A stretch of DNA of 24,941 nt. Source: Phycisphaerales bacterium (GTDB taxonomy: Bacteria > Planctomycetota > Phycisphaerae > SM23-33). The stretch is from the NCBI GenBank assembly GCA_003171235.1, contig PMYM01000111.1, positions 10,205 through 35,145 on the forward strand, given 5' to 3'. Shown here piece by piece: positions 1 through 6,633 of this stretch. The position numbers were made by a program, and so were the translations under genes. The stretch's first letter is position 1. Each line of letters opens with the position of its first letter. Under the pieces are notes generated by a model. It was not told where the DNA came from and did not search any database. It worked only from the letters and a program-made list of their open reading frames with translations.

Positions 1-624
1 ACGCTGCTGGCGGCCTTCCAGGCCGACCAGGACATCCACCGCATCGTGGCGGGGGAGGTCTTCGGCCTGCCACCCGAGCAGGTCACGCCCCAGCAGCGGG
101 CGCGGGCCAAGACGGTCAACTTCGGCATCATCTACGGCCAGACGGCCTTCGGGCTGGCGGCCACCCTGCGGATTCCGCGCGGCGAGGCGGCCGAGTTCAT
201 CGCCGCCTACAAGGCGCGCTTCCCGCGGATCGAGCATTTCCTAGCCGAGTGCGTCGAGCAGGCGAGCCGGCAGGGGTACGTTGAAACGCTCTCGGGCCGG
301 CGACGGCGGATCGAGGGCTTCGACTCGCAAAACCCGCAGCGCCGCGCCCTGGCCGAGCGGCTGGCGATCAATTCCGTGGTGCAGGGCTCGGCCGCCGACC
401 TCATCAAGATCGCTATGATAAATGTGCACCAGCGGCTTTCCCGTGAACACAGCCCGGCCAGGATGCTGCTGCAGATTCACGACGAATTACTATTTGAATG
501 CCCGCGGGACCAGGCCGCCGGCCAGGCAGAGATCATCCGCCAGGAAATGACTTCGGCACTGGCCCTGTCGGTGCCGCTTAAAGTGGATATCGGCATCGGG
601 CCAAACTGGCGCGACGCGAAATAG
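1..624 (+). CDS. polA: DNA polymerase I, C-terminal part (5' end outside window)
   Basis: This is the last ~207 residues of family A DNA polymerase I, which fills gaps and replaces RNA primers during replication and repair. Frame 1 is open from base 1, so the gene begins upstream. The GTG at 46 is internal, because the residues before it (AFQADQDIHRI) already match the family. The fingers O-helix is complete around bases 97-138: RARAKTVNFGIIYG keeps the Arg, Lys, Phe and Tyr that bind the incoming dNTP. Palm motif C is LQIHDELLFE, with its catalytic Asp-Glu pair and preceding His. RRRRIEGFDSQN and ERLAINSVVQGSAADLIK are the expected neighbouring blocks. Motif A would lie just left of the window, so whether the 5'-nuclease and proofreading domains are present cannot be seen. 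The C-terminus, ending in NWRDAK, is normal in length. Confidence 0.97.
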   Translation, partial: TLLAAFQADQDIHRIVAGEVFGLPPEQVTPQQRARAKTVNFGIIYGQTAFGLAATLRIPRGEAAEFIAAYKARFPRIEHFLAECVEQASRQGYVETLSGRRRRIEGFDSQNPQRRALAERLAINSVVQGSAADLIKIAMINVHQRLSREHSPARMLLQIHDELLFECPRDQAAGQAEIIRQEMTSALALSVPLKVDIGIGPNWRDAK

Positions 625-632
625 GAACAGAC

Positions 633-660
633 ATGTGGCACAGCGGCCCTCGGCTGTGCT
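633..660. repeat. GTGGCACAGC-type hairpin downstream of polA
   Basis: GCACAGC (638-644) pairs perfectly with GCTGTGC (653-659) around an eight-base loop, about 15 bases after the polA stop codon. There is no U-tract, so it is not a classic intrinsic terminator, though it could protect the 3' end of the mRNA. It belongs to the same hairpin type as 4671-4722 and 19952-19980. Confidence 0.5.
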
Positions 661-679
661 TGTGTCAGCTGTCGGAGAA

Positions 680-705
680 CATGGCGGCAAACAGCGGCCG
701 CCATG
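680..705. repeat. CATGGCGGC palindrome
   Basis: CATGGCGGC (680-688) and GCCGCCATG (697-705) form a perfect nine-pair stem with loop AAACAGCG, directly after the previous hairpin. The reverse strand reads GTGCCATGGCGG, reminiscent of the GTGGCATGGGC element at 23749. The function is unknown. It may be one more degenerate member of the dispersed hairpin set in this window. Confidence 0.45.
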
Positions 706-791
706 GCACCCGCTCGTGCTGATGTTTCGGGCATAATAATCTAAGGCGTTCTTCAATGGTTCCCTCAGCCTCGATTGGGAAGGAAGGGCGT

Positions 792-1049
792 GTGACTGAC
801 TACAGCGACAAATCAAGCAGAATGGCTGTCGCACGGAAGAATCGTGGCGGTTTTAGCTTAATTGAACTACTGTTCTTCGTATTCAACCTTGGCTGTGCCA
901 TTATGGTCGGACGTTACGTGGCGCAGCGGTTCAGCCTCCTTTGGGGTCTCCTGGCCGTCCCTGTTGGCTTCGGAGTTATCGTTTGCCTTGAAATTGGACT
1001 CGGAGCGCTTTTGGGGTGGGTTCACAGACGCAAACGGAAAAGCTCGTAG
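792..1049 (+). CDS. Small two-helix membrane protein, unknown function
   Basis: An 85-residue protein I do not recognise. I place the start at GTG 792 because GGAAGGAAGG (779-788) lies just ahead of it, whereas the upstream ATG at 756 has no ribosome binding site. A basic, polar N-terminus of about 21 residues is followed by two hydrophobic segments, roughly residues 25-43 and 50-73, and a very basic tail (HRRKRKSS). By the positive-inside rule both ends would face the cytoplasm. The first helix begins GGFSLIELLFF, which resembles the cleavage region of type IV pilins (G, then F, with E five residues on). A second helix and no pilin head make a true pilin unlikely. Local base composition is visibly less GC-rich than in the flanking genes, which hints at different origin or weak constraint. 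Its stop codon falls inside the left arm of the next element. Confidence 0.5.
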   Translation: MTDYSDKSSRMAVARKNRGGFSLIELLFFVFNLGCAIMVGRYVAQRFSLLWGLLAVPVGFGVIVCLEIGLGALLGWVHRRKRKSS

Positions 1050-1200
1050 ACTGGGGCAGAGATGGAAAGAAACATCAAAAAGTGACATGATCTTGCCAGC
1101 GCCGCCCCAGCGTTTGTGGTCAGTGACGTAGATTTGCTGGGGCGTCGTCGGTAGAGTCTTGCCGGTCATCTTGGTGCCGACCGGCTCTGCCCCAACCTAC
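1046..1200. other. Nested inverted-repeat element upstream of ndk (MITE or structured RNA)
   Basis: The outer arms 1046-1061 and 1185-1200 are inverted repeats matching at 14 of 16 positions, with a perfect ten-base core TGGGGCAGAG / CTCTGCCCCA. Inside are two more stems. CGCCGCCCCAGC (1100-1111) pairs with GCTGGGGCGTCG (1136-1147) at 11 of 12 positions. GCCGGTC (1161-1167) pairs with GACCGGC (1179-1185) perfectly. As RNA this could fold into a closed three-way junction ending 19 bases before the ndk start. As DNA it resembles a small non-autonomous transposable element with terminal inverted repeats. I see no clear target-site duplication and no open reading frame. Confidence 0.5.
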
Positions 1201-1219
1201 ATAAAGAAATGGAGAGTTC

Positions 1220-1705
1220 ATGACTCAGCCGGTGCTGGAACGGACGCTGGTAATGCTCAAGCCCGACGCCGTGGCCCGCGGCCTGGTGGGGCGCATCCTG
1301 CAAAGGTTCGAGGAAAAGGGCCTCAAGCTGGTGGGGCTGAAGATGGCCCGCCTGGATGAATCCCTGGTCCGCCGGCAATACGCCCTGCACCAGGAAAAGT
1401 ACTTCTACGAGCCGCTGGTGCGATATATGAGCAGCGGCCCGGTGGTGCTGGCCGTGCTGGAAGGCAAGGGCGCCATCGCCGTGGTCCGCGGCCTGATGGG
1501 TCCGACCTTCGGCCCGGACGCCCCGCCCGGAACCATCCGGGGCGACTTTGGCATGTCCAAGCGTTTCAACCTGGTGCACGGCAGCGATTCGCCCCAGGCG
1601 GCCGCCCAGGAGATAGCCCTGTTCTTCGCCCCCTCGGAACTTCAGGACTACGACGCCGCCGCCTTCAACTGGACCTACGACACCTCGACGGGAGAGATCG
1701 TCTAG
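1220..1705 (+). CDS. ndk: Nucleoside-diphosphate kinase
   Basis: Transfers the gamma phosphate from ATP to NDPs through a phosphohistidine, balancing cytosolic NTP and dNTP pools. At 161 residues it is slightly longer than the usual 140-150, with an extra C-terminal stretch after ALFFAPSEL. LKPDAV carries the nucleotide-binding Lys14. LVRYMSSGP is the conserved segment after the substrate-binding helix. PGTIRGDF and NLVHGSDS follow, with the catalytic His at residue 120. The usual GATNP loop reads GPTFGP, but the Arg and Thr phosphate contacts keep their spacing (R90, T96). GGAG ends five bases before the ATG. The ligA start lies three bases after the stop, so the two are very likely cotranscribed. 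Confidence 0.97.
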   Translation: MTQPVLERTLVMLKPDAVARGLVGRILQRFEEKGLKLVGLKMARLDESLVRRQYALHQEKYFYEPLVRYMSSGPVVLAVLEGKGAIAVVRGLMGPTFGPDAPPGTIRGDFGMSKRFNLVHGSDSPQAAAQEIALFFAPSELQDYDAAAFNWTYDTSTGEIV

Positions 1706-1708
1706 CCG

Positions 1709-3775
1709 ATGAGCCAGAGCGTCAGACAACGCGTCGAGGAACTCCGCCGGCAAATCCGCCACCACGACTATTTGTATTATGTCGAGGCCAAGCCGGAAAT
1801 CTCCGACCGCGAGTACGACCGCCTCATGCAGGAGCTGAAGGACTTGGAGGCCGCACACCCCGACCTGGCGAGGCCCGACTCGCCCACCCAGCGCGTCGGC
1901 GGCCAGCCCATCGAGGGCTTCCAGCAGGTGCGGCACGAAATCCCGATGCTCTCCATCGACAACACCTACAGCATGGAGCAACTGCGGGAATTCGACGCCC
2001 GCGTCGCCCGCGCCCTCGGCACCGGTAAATATCGCTACCTGGTGGAGCCCAAGATCGACGGCGTGGCCGCGGCCGTGCGCTGGGAGAACGGCAGCCTGCG
2101 CCACGTGGTCACGCGCGGCGACGGCAGCGTGGGCGACGACGTCACCAACAACGCCAAACGCATCGGGGCCATTCCCCTGCGCCTGCTGGAGTGGCATGAG
2201 CTTCCAGCCCATGAGTCGCAGTCACGTAGCACGGCCCAGATGCCCGTGCCGCGCGTGCTGGAGGTGCGGGGCGAGATATACTGGCCGCGCGACGCCTTCG
2301 CCCGCTTCAACGCCCAGCGGGCGGCCGGGGGTGAAGAGGTCTTCGCCAACCCGCGCAACGGCGCCGCCGGCACGCTCAAGCAGCTAGACCCGCGGGCGGT
2401 GGCCCAGCGCGGGCTGTCGTTCATCGCCCACGGCTTGGGCGTGGTCGAGCCCATGCCCGCCGCCGGCGCCTCAGAGTTCAACGCCCTGCTGCGGCAGTGG
2501 GGGGTGCCCACCAACGTCCAGGCCTGCCTGTGCGAGGGCATCGACAAGGTGGTCGCCGCCATCGACGAGTGGGCGGAAAAACGCTACGACCTGCCCTACG
2601 AAACCGACGGCATGGTGGTCAAAGTCGATTCCTTCCGCCAGCGCGAGGATCTTGGCGCCACCAGCAAGTATCCCCGCTGGTGCATCGCCTACAAGTACGC
2701 CGCCGAGCGGGCCGGAACCCGCCTGCACACGGTGGATTTCTCGGTGGGGCGGCTGGGGACCATCACGCCGGTGGCCCACTTCGACCCGGTGCAGTTGGCC
2801 GGCACCACCGTGGTCAACGCCACCCTGCACAACTTCGACCAGGTCGCCCGGCTGGATGTCCGCCTGGGCGACCAGATCCTGGTGGAGAAGGCCGGCGAGA
2901 TAATCCCCCACGTGGTGCAGGTGGACATGGCCAAACGCCCCCGCGACGCCAAGCCCATCGCCCCGCCGGCCAAATGCCCCGCCTGCGGCGGCCCCACCCA
3001 GCGCGACGAGGGCGGGGTATACGTCCGCTGCATCAACCCCGAATGCCCCGCCCAGCTCAAGCAGCGGCTGCAATTCTTCGCCGGCCGCGGGCAGATGGAC
3101 GTCGAGAACCTCGGCCCCGCCATCGTCGATCAACTGGTCGATAGCGGACTGGTGAAGCATTTCGCCGACCTCTACCGCCTGGCCAAACCGCAATTGCTGG
3201 ACCTGGAGCGAATGGGGGAGAAATCCGCCACGGCGCTGCTGGCCAATATCCAGGCTTCCAGGGATCGCGGCATGGAGCGGCTGCTGGCCGGGCTGGGCAT
3301 CCGCCACGTCGGCGGGCGGGCCAGCCAGGTGCTCACCGAACATTTCGGCGGCATCGACGAACTGGCCAAGGCCGCCCAGGAAGAGCTTTCGGCGGTGCAC
3401 GAGATCGGCCCGGTCATCGCCGCCAGCATATACCAATTCTTCCACGCTACCCAAGGCCGCGAAATGATCCGCCAACTCAAGGAAGTGGGCGTGAAGATGA
3501 CGGGCGACCGCGCTCGCCGGGCGCCGGCCAAGACCCCCCTGGCCGGCAAGAGCGTGGTGGTGACGGGCACGCTGGCCAACTACACCCGCAGCCAGATCGA
3601 GCAGAAGATCAAGGACGCCGGCGGCCGGGTGAGCTCCAGCGTCTCCAAGGCCACCGATTTCGTGCTGGTGGGGGCCGACCCCGGCTCCAAGGCCGACAAG
3701 GCCAAGGCCCTGGGCGTGCGCACGCTGAGCCAGCAGGAGCTTGAGCGGATGCTACAGCAGGGCGAAGGACAATAA
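1709..3775 (+). CDS. ligA: NAD+-dependent DNA ligase LigA
   Basis: Seals nicks during replication and repair, using NAD+ as adenylate donor. The 688-residue protein has the full domain order. Domain Ia comes first (HHDYLYYVEAKPEISDREYD, which binds NMN). The nucleotidyltransferase domain carries EPKIDG with the adenylated Lys115. An OB fold follows, then a four-cysteine zinc finger (CPACGG ... CINPECPAQ, about residues 427-450). Helix-hairpin-helix repeats come next (GLGIRHVGGRAS, AVHEIGPVIAASI), and a C-terminal BRCT domain starts near LAGKSVVVTGTL. One oddity stands out. Between IPLRL and LEVRGE there are about 24 residues where E. coli LigA has 8. The extra bases look like one of the window's palindromic repeats (see 2191-2250). 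The start ATG lies three bases after the ndk stop, with a purine-rich GGGAGAGA inside the end of ndk. Confidence 0.98.
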   Translation: MSQSVRQRVEELRRQIRHHDYLYYVEAKPEISDREYDRLMQELKDLEAAHPDLARPDSPTQRVGGQPIEGFQQVRHEIPMLSIDNTYSMEQLREFDARVARALGTGKYRYLVEPKIDGVAAAVRWENGSLRHVVTRGDGSVGDDVTNNAKRIGAIPLRLLEWHELPAHESQSRSTAQMPVPRVLEVRGEIYWPRDAFARFNAQRAAGGEEVFANPRNGAAGTLKQLDPRAVAQRGLSFIAHGLGVVEPMPAAGASEFNALLRQWGVPTNVQACLCEGIDKVVAAIDEWAEKRYDLPYETDGMVVKVDSFRQREDLGATSKYPRWCIAYKYAAERAGTRLHTVDFSVGRLGTITPVAHFDPVQLAGTTVVNATLHNFDQVARLDVRLGDQILVEKAGEIIPHVVQVDMAKRPRDAKPIAPPAKCPACGGPTQRDEGGVYVRCINPECPAQLKQRLQFFAGRGQMDVENLGPAIVDQLVDSGLVKHFADLYRLAKPQLLDLERMGEKSATALLANIQASRDRGMERLLAGLGIRHVGGRASQVLTEHFGGIDELAKAAQEELSAVHEIGPVIAASIYQFFHATQGREMIRQLKEVGVKMTGDRARRAPAKTPLAGKSVVVTGTLANYTRSQIEQKIKDAGGRVSSSVSKATDFVLVGADPGSKADKAKALGVRTLSQQELERMLQQGEGQ
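2191..2250 (+). repeat. Palindromic repeat-like segment in frame within ligA
   Basis: Bases 2191-2219 match the intergenic hairpin at 23749-23777 at 25 of 29 positions without gaps, both running GTGGCATG...GCCCATGAGTCGC. The next 30 bases contain a second hairpin, GCACGG (2230-2235) with CCGTGC (2245-2249 region), resembling the GGCACGGCC hairpin that also follows the 23749 copy. The segment adds about 16 residues (WHELPAHESQSRSTAQ) in a loop of the ligase catalytic domain without breaking the frame. The similarity is seen directly. Insertion of a mobile palindrome is inference. Confidence 0.5.
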
Positions 3776-3837
3776 GGCGGCAACAGGCTAAGCAAGTCCA
3801 CCTGCTGGATTGCCGCGCGGCTGGCGAGGACGCTGGT

Positions 3838-3912
3838 TCAGCACATCGCGGCGAAACTCAGCAGGATAAACAGCGCGATCTTCACCTTGCGGCGAAATTC
3901 ATTACGATCCAC
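3838..3912 (-). CDS. 24-residue micro-ORF, putative membrane peptide
   Basis: A tiny reading frame on the minus strand starts with GTG at 3912 and stops with TGA at 3838. A perfect AGGAGG (complement of 3921-3926) lies eight bases before the start, better than most genes in this window have. The product begins with a charged part (MDRNEFRRKVK), continues with a hydrophobic run (IALFILLSFAAM) and ends in Cys. It could be a single-pass membrane peptide, a small toxin-like peptide, or a leader peptide. No downstream gene on this strand lies within regulatory reach, because ligA converges on it. I do not recognise a family, and the case rests mainly on the ribosome binding site. Confidence 0.4.
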   Translation of the reverse strand: MDRNEFRRKVKIALFILLSFAAMC

Positions 3913-4210
3913 GGCGATTACCTCCTGAGGCAATCTCTATACCTATACTATGCGAGATTCAGCCGGCGCATAGGGGGGAAATGCCACCGCAAGTGCTTGG
4001 CGGCCAAAGAATAGGAGAAATGTGAATATGGGTAGAATATTCTACTAAAGCCGACGCGGCAAGATGGGGCAAGGCAGTCTGCCAAATGCCTCGTATAAGA
4101 GCGGTTTGAGACTGCGTATTGACAATCGACAGGGTGGCACAATCCCAGCCCTTGGCAACCCCAAAACCTAACCGGTCTTAAGGCAAGGGAACGCCAGGCC
4201 CCAGCGGGCC

Positions 4211-4271
4211 GGCAAGAATTTAGCCGGGGGTGAAGCGAGCACGGCATGGCCGTGCGCAGCGCAGCCCCCGG
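4211..4271 (+). repeat. Nested palindrome, copy A (AATTTAGCCGGGGGTG type)
   Basis: The outer stem is CCGGGGG (4224-4230) with CCCCCGG (4265-4271). An inner palindrome, GCACGGCATGGCCGTGC, fills the loop. The left end reads AGAATTTAGCCGGGGGTGAA and the right end GCGCAGCCCCCGG. The same ends occur in inverted orientation at 4479-4537 around a different inner hairpin. Confidence 0.6.
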
Positions 4272-4478
4272 AAAAGGCGCCCCTGCAAGGCGGAGCGAAC
4301 GGCTGGACTCGCGTGCGGAATTGATCTTGCTCGCGATGCCGCGGCGAGCCTTCAGGAAGGCATTGCCCACACAATATTCTTAATCCAGCACTTCTTGCCT
4401 CGATCACGCCATCGGCAGGGAGAACCATGCCTCCTGGGCCGGTCGCGTCACTGCCTCTGGTTCCCTGCCGAGGCCGCT

Positions 4479-4537
4479 ACCGGGGGTTGCGCGGCCTTCG
4501 ACTTCGCTCAGGCCGCTCCACCCCCGGCTAAATTCTG
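4479..4537 (-). repeat. Nested palindrome, copy B (inverted relative to copy A)
   Basis: Read on the minus strand it starts AGAATTTAGCCGGGGGTGGA and ends GCGCAACCCCCGG, nearly identical to the ends of copy A. The inner hairpin differs: GCGGCCT pairs with AGGCCGC around GAGCGAAGTCGA. Outer ends are therefore conserved while the centre is exchanged. I recall similar dispersed palindromes in environmental planctomycete genomes, but that is from memory. Confidence 0.6.
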
Positions 4538-4670
4538 GCCGGCCTCTTCGGGCCTGGATCAGCCTATCCCTGGGTCGCTCTTGAGTTGCCCGAATCATCC
4601 CGTGGCCAGCACCCTGTTGCCACGCAGTCTTGAACTGCTCCAGAGCCAGTTTGATTTTGCGTGATTGCAG

Positions 4671-4734
4671 GTGACACAGCCTTTCTAGGCTGTGCGCACA
4701 GGCTGGAAAGCCTGTGCCACCAACCGAGTGTCAC
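4671..4734. repeat. Double hairpin repeat bounded by GTGACAC/GTGTCAC
   Basis: Two hairpins lie back to back: CACAGCC/GGCTGTG (4675-4694) and CACAGGC/GCCTGTG (4697-4716). The pair is enclosed by a seven-base inverted repeat, GTGACAC (4671-4677) and GTGTCAC (4728-4734). The second hairpin with its flanks (4694-4722) matches 19952-19980 at 28 of 29 bases, so this is a dispersed repeat. Confidence 0.65.
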
Positions 4735-4823
4735 TATCCAATCTTAGACCGCTCTAGCCAATAGGTGGGCATCGGCGGCGGGGGGGATACCCGCCAAAGG
4801 CGCACCGGCAGTGACCGGCGTTA

Positions 4824-4852
4824 TTGCCAACTACAGGGCTTGGCCGTATGAT
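4824..4852 (+). promoter_or_regulatory. Sigma-70-type promoter of glyS
   Basis: TTGCCA (4824-4829) and TATGAT (4847-4852) are separated by exactly 17 bases. Transcription would start near 4859, giving a leader of about 57 bases before the glyS ATG. I see no T-box or other aminoacylation-sensing structure in that leader. Confidence 0.6.
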
Positions 4853-4915
4853 TGCGATTCTTGAAAGCCCCTGGCCATCCGGGCCAGGCCTGGATTTTCT
4901 CAATTGGAGAGTTTC

Positions 4916-6433
4916 ATGACCCAGCAGAACACCTCCGGCGACCTGATGGAGAAACTGGTGGCCCTGTGCAAGCGGCGGGGTTTCATCTTCCAGTCCTCGG
5001 AGATATACGGCGGCATCAACGGCTTCTGGGACTACGGCCCGCTGGGCGTGGAGCTGAAGCGCAACATCAAGGAGGCATGGTGGCAGGACACCGTCACCAA
5101 GCGCGACGACATCGTCGGCCTGGATTGCTCCATCATCATGAACCCCAAGGTCTGGGAGGCCAGCGGGCACATCGTTAATTTCAACGACCCGCTGGTGGAC
5201 TGCAAGAGTTGCAAGGCCCGCTTCCGGGCGGACAAGGTTTTTGCCGTGACCGCCAAAGACGGCGAGAACGTCCTGCTCCAGGTCGGGGCGGAGGCCGAAA
5301 CCGACGAGCAGGCCAAGGCCGCGGCCATCGCCGGCACCAACAGTAAGACGCGGCGGCGGGTGGAAGATCACGCCGACCGAATCGCCTGGGAAATCTGGCG
5401 CGCCGACAAGGCCCCGGCGGGGGCCTCAAACCTCTGCCCGCTGTGCGGCGGGGCCCTGACCGACGCCCGCAAGTTCAACATGATGTTCAAGACTTTTGTC
5501 GGGGCCATGGAGGATTCCAGCTCCGTGGCCTACCTGCGCCCCGAAACCGCCCAGGGCATCTTCGCCAACTACAAGAACGTGCTGGACTCCACCCGCATCC
5601 GCCCGCCGTTTGGCATCGCCCAGATCGGCAAGAGCTTCCGCAACGAGATCAACCCCCGGAATTTCACCTTCCGCAGCCGCGAGTTCGAGCAAATGGAGAT
5701 CGAGTTCTTTTGCCATCCATCCGAGGCCGACAAGTGGTACGCCTACTGGCGCGACGAGCGCTACAACTGGTATATCGGCCTGGGGCTCACCAGCAGCAAG
5801 CTGCGCCTGCGCCCGCACGAGAAAACGGAACTGGCCCATTACGCCAAGGCCTGCGCCGACGTGGAATACCAATTCCCCTTCGGCGTGAGCGAACTGGAGG
5901 GCGTGGCCAACCGCACCGACTTCGACCTCACCCAGCACCAGAAGTTCAGCGGCAAGGACATGGCCTATTTTGACGACGAGACCAAGCAGCGGTACATCCC
6001 GCACGTCATCGAGCCCTCCGGCGGCTGCGACCGGGCGACGCTGGCGTTCCTGTGCGAAGCCTACACCGAGGACACCGCCCCCGACGAAAACGGCAACCCG
6101 CAGGCCCGCACGGTGATGAAGTTCCACCCCCGCCTGGCCCCGGTGAAGGTGGCGGTCTTCCCCCTGGTCAAGAAGGAAGGCATGCCCGAGACGGCCACCA
6201 AGATCCACCAGGCCTGCAAGCGGGCCGGGCTGGCCAGTTTCTACGACGAGAAGGGGGCCGTCGGCCGGCGCTATCGCCGCCAGGACGAAGCCGGCACCCC
6301 GTTCTGCGCCACCGTGGACGGCCAGACCGCCCTGGACCAGACGCTCACCATCCGCGACCGCGACACCCTCAAACAGGAGCGAATCTCCACCGACAAGGTC
6401 GTCGCCTATGTCCGCGAGAAGCTGGGCCTGTAG
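4916..6433 (+). CDS. glyS: Glycine--tRNA ligase, homodimeric (eukaryote/archaea-like) type
   Basis: Class II synthetase that charges tRNA-Gly in the cytosol. It is a single 505-residue chain of the alpha-2 type, not the split GlyQ/GlyS type. The N-terminus has SSEIYGGINGFWDYGPLG (motif 1 region). Two CxxC pairs (C96/C99 in DCKSCK, C174/C177 in CPLCGG) form the probable zinc site. Active-site blocks are RPETAQGIF, FRNEINPRNFTFRSREFEQME (motif 2, broken here by nothing unusual) and EPSGGCDRATLAFL (motif 3). The C-terminal anticodon-binding domain runs from about LAPVKVAVFPL to the end. I chose ATG 4916 because GGAGAG (4906-4911) precedes it. A TTG four codons earlier overlaps that site and is unlikely. 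The segment between the two CxxC pairs (about 75 residues, Ala- and charge-rich) is the least conserved part. A promoter lies at 4824-4852 and a terminator at 6634-6654. Confidence 0.97.
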   Translation: MTQQNTSGDLMEKLVALCKRRGFIFQSSEIYGGINGFWDYGPLGVELKRNIKEAWWQDTVTKRDDIVGLDCSIIMNPKVWEASGHIVNFNDPLVDCKSCKARFRADKVFAVTAKDGENVLLQVGAEAETDEQAKAAAIAGTNSKTRRRVEDHADRIAWEIWRADKAPAGASNLCPLCGGALTDARKFNMMFKTFVGAMEDSSSVAYLRPETAQGIFANYKNVLDSTRIRPPFGIAQIGKSFRNEINPRNFTFRSREFEQMEIEFFCHPSEADKWYAYWRDERYNWYIGLGLTSSKLRLRPHEKTELAHYAKACADVEYQFPFGVSELEGVANRTDFDLTQHQKFSGKDMAYFDDETKQRYIPHVIEPSGGCDRATLAFLCEAYTEDTAPDENGNPQARTVMKFHPRLAPVKVAVFPLVKKEGMPETATKIHQACKRAGLASFYDEKGAVGRRYRRQDEAGTPFCATVDGQTALDQTLTIRDRDTLKQERISTDKVVAYVREKLGL

Positions 6434-6454
6434 GCCAACTCAACACAACATAGC

Positions 6455-6485
6455 CGCGAACAACGCGAACAGCGCGAACAACGCG
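6455..6485. repeat. Nine-base tandem repeat, CGCGAACAA
   Basis: Three full units (CGCGAACAA, CGCGAACAG, CGCGAACAA) and a partial fourth lie between the glyS stop and the next repeat block. This is simple-sequence expansion with no obvious function. Confidence 0.7.
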
Positions 6486-6575
6486 TGTCGCGGGCATCCT
6501 GCCCGCGCATCCCAGTGTTGCGGGCATCCTGCCCGCGCATCCCAGTGTCGCGGGCATCCTGCCCGCGCATCCCGC
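6486..6575 (+). repeat. Three tandem 30-base hairpin units
   Basis: Three copies with an exact period of 30 bases start at 6486, 6516 and 6546. Each begins GTGT(C/T)GCGGGCATCCTGCC and contains a CGCGGGCA...TGCCCGCG type stem with a short loop. A degenerate fourth unit follows to about 6590. The third copy is almost identical (one difference over about 32 bases) to the inverted copy at 8554-8585. With a 30-base period the array stays open in one frame and mimics a coding sequence (RASCPRIP repeated), which is not a real protein. Confidence 0.75.
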
Positions 6576-6633
6576 GGCTTGCCCGCGCTTCCCGGCGAAT
6601 AACCTACTCGAAAAGCAGAGTTGCGGGCATCTT

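Larger units (their letters stand above)
3913..4823. other. Gene-poor region with repeats, no recognised gene
   Basis: About 900 bases without a credible protein gene. Possible reading frames here have no ribosome binding site, odd composition and no familiar motif. The stretch 3930-4150 is less GC-rich and unremarkable. The rest holds an inverted pair of nested palindromes (4211-4271 and 4479-4537) and a two-hairpin repeat (4671-4734). The sequence between the paired palindromes (4272-4478) could be the remains of something mobile, but I recognise no transposase. Confidence 0.5.

Noticed and set aside
2471..3475. Long minus-strand open frame opposite ligA (334 codons), and a similar one at 1166-2212.
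   Set aside because: They mirror ligA and ndk codons, are rich in Gly/Ala/His/Val as expected from an antisense frame, and show no family motif.
4119..4143. TTGACA at 4119 as a promoter.
   Set aside because: No acceptable -10 box at 16-18 bases and no gene follows for 770 bases.
4168..4664. Open frames on both strands in the gene-poor region (e.g. 4230-4664 plus, 4168-4428 minus) as genes or a transposase remnant.
   Set aside because: They run through palindromes, lack ribosome binding sites and contain no transposase or other motif.
4859..4915. T-box or other tRNA-sensing leader for glyS.
   Set aside because: The leader predicted from the promoter is only ~57 bases and lacks the T-box sequence and an antiterminator structure.
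4904..4915. TTG at 4904 as the glyS start.
   Set aside because: It overlaps the GGAGAG ribosome binding site that serves ATG 4916.
6486..6590. Tandem 30-base units considered as a CRISPR array.
   Set aside because: Units are contiguous with no variable spacers, there are only three, and no cas gene is nearby.
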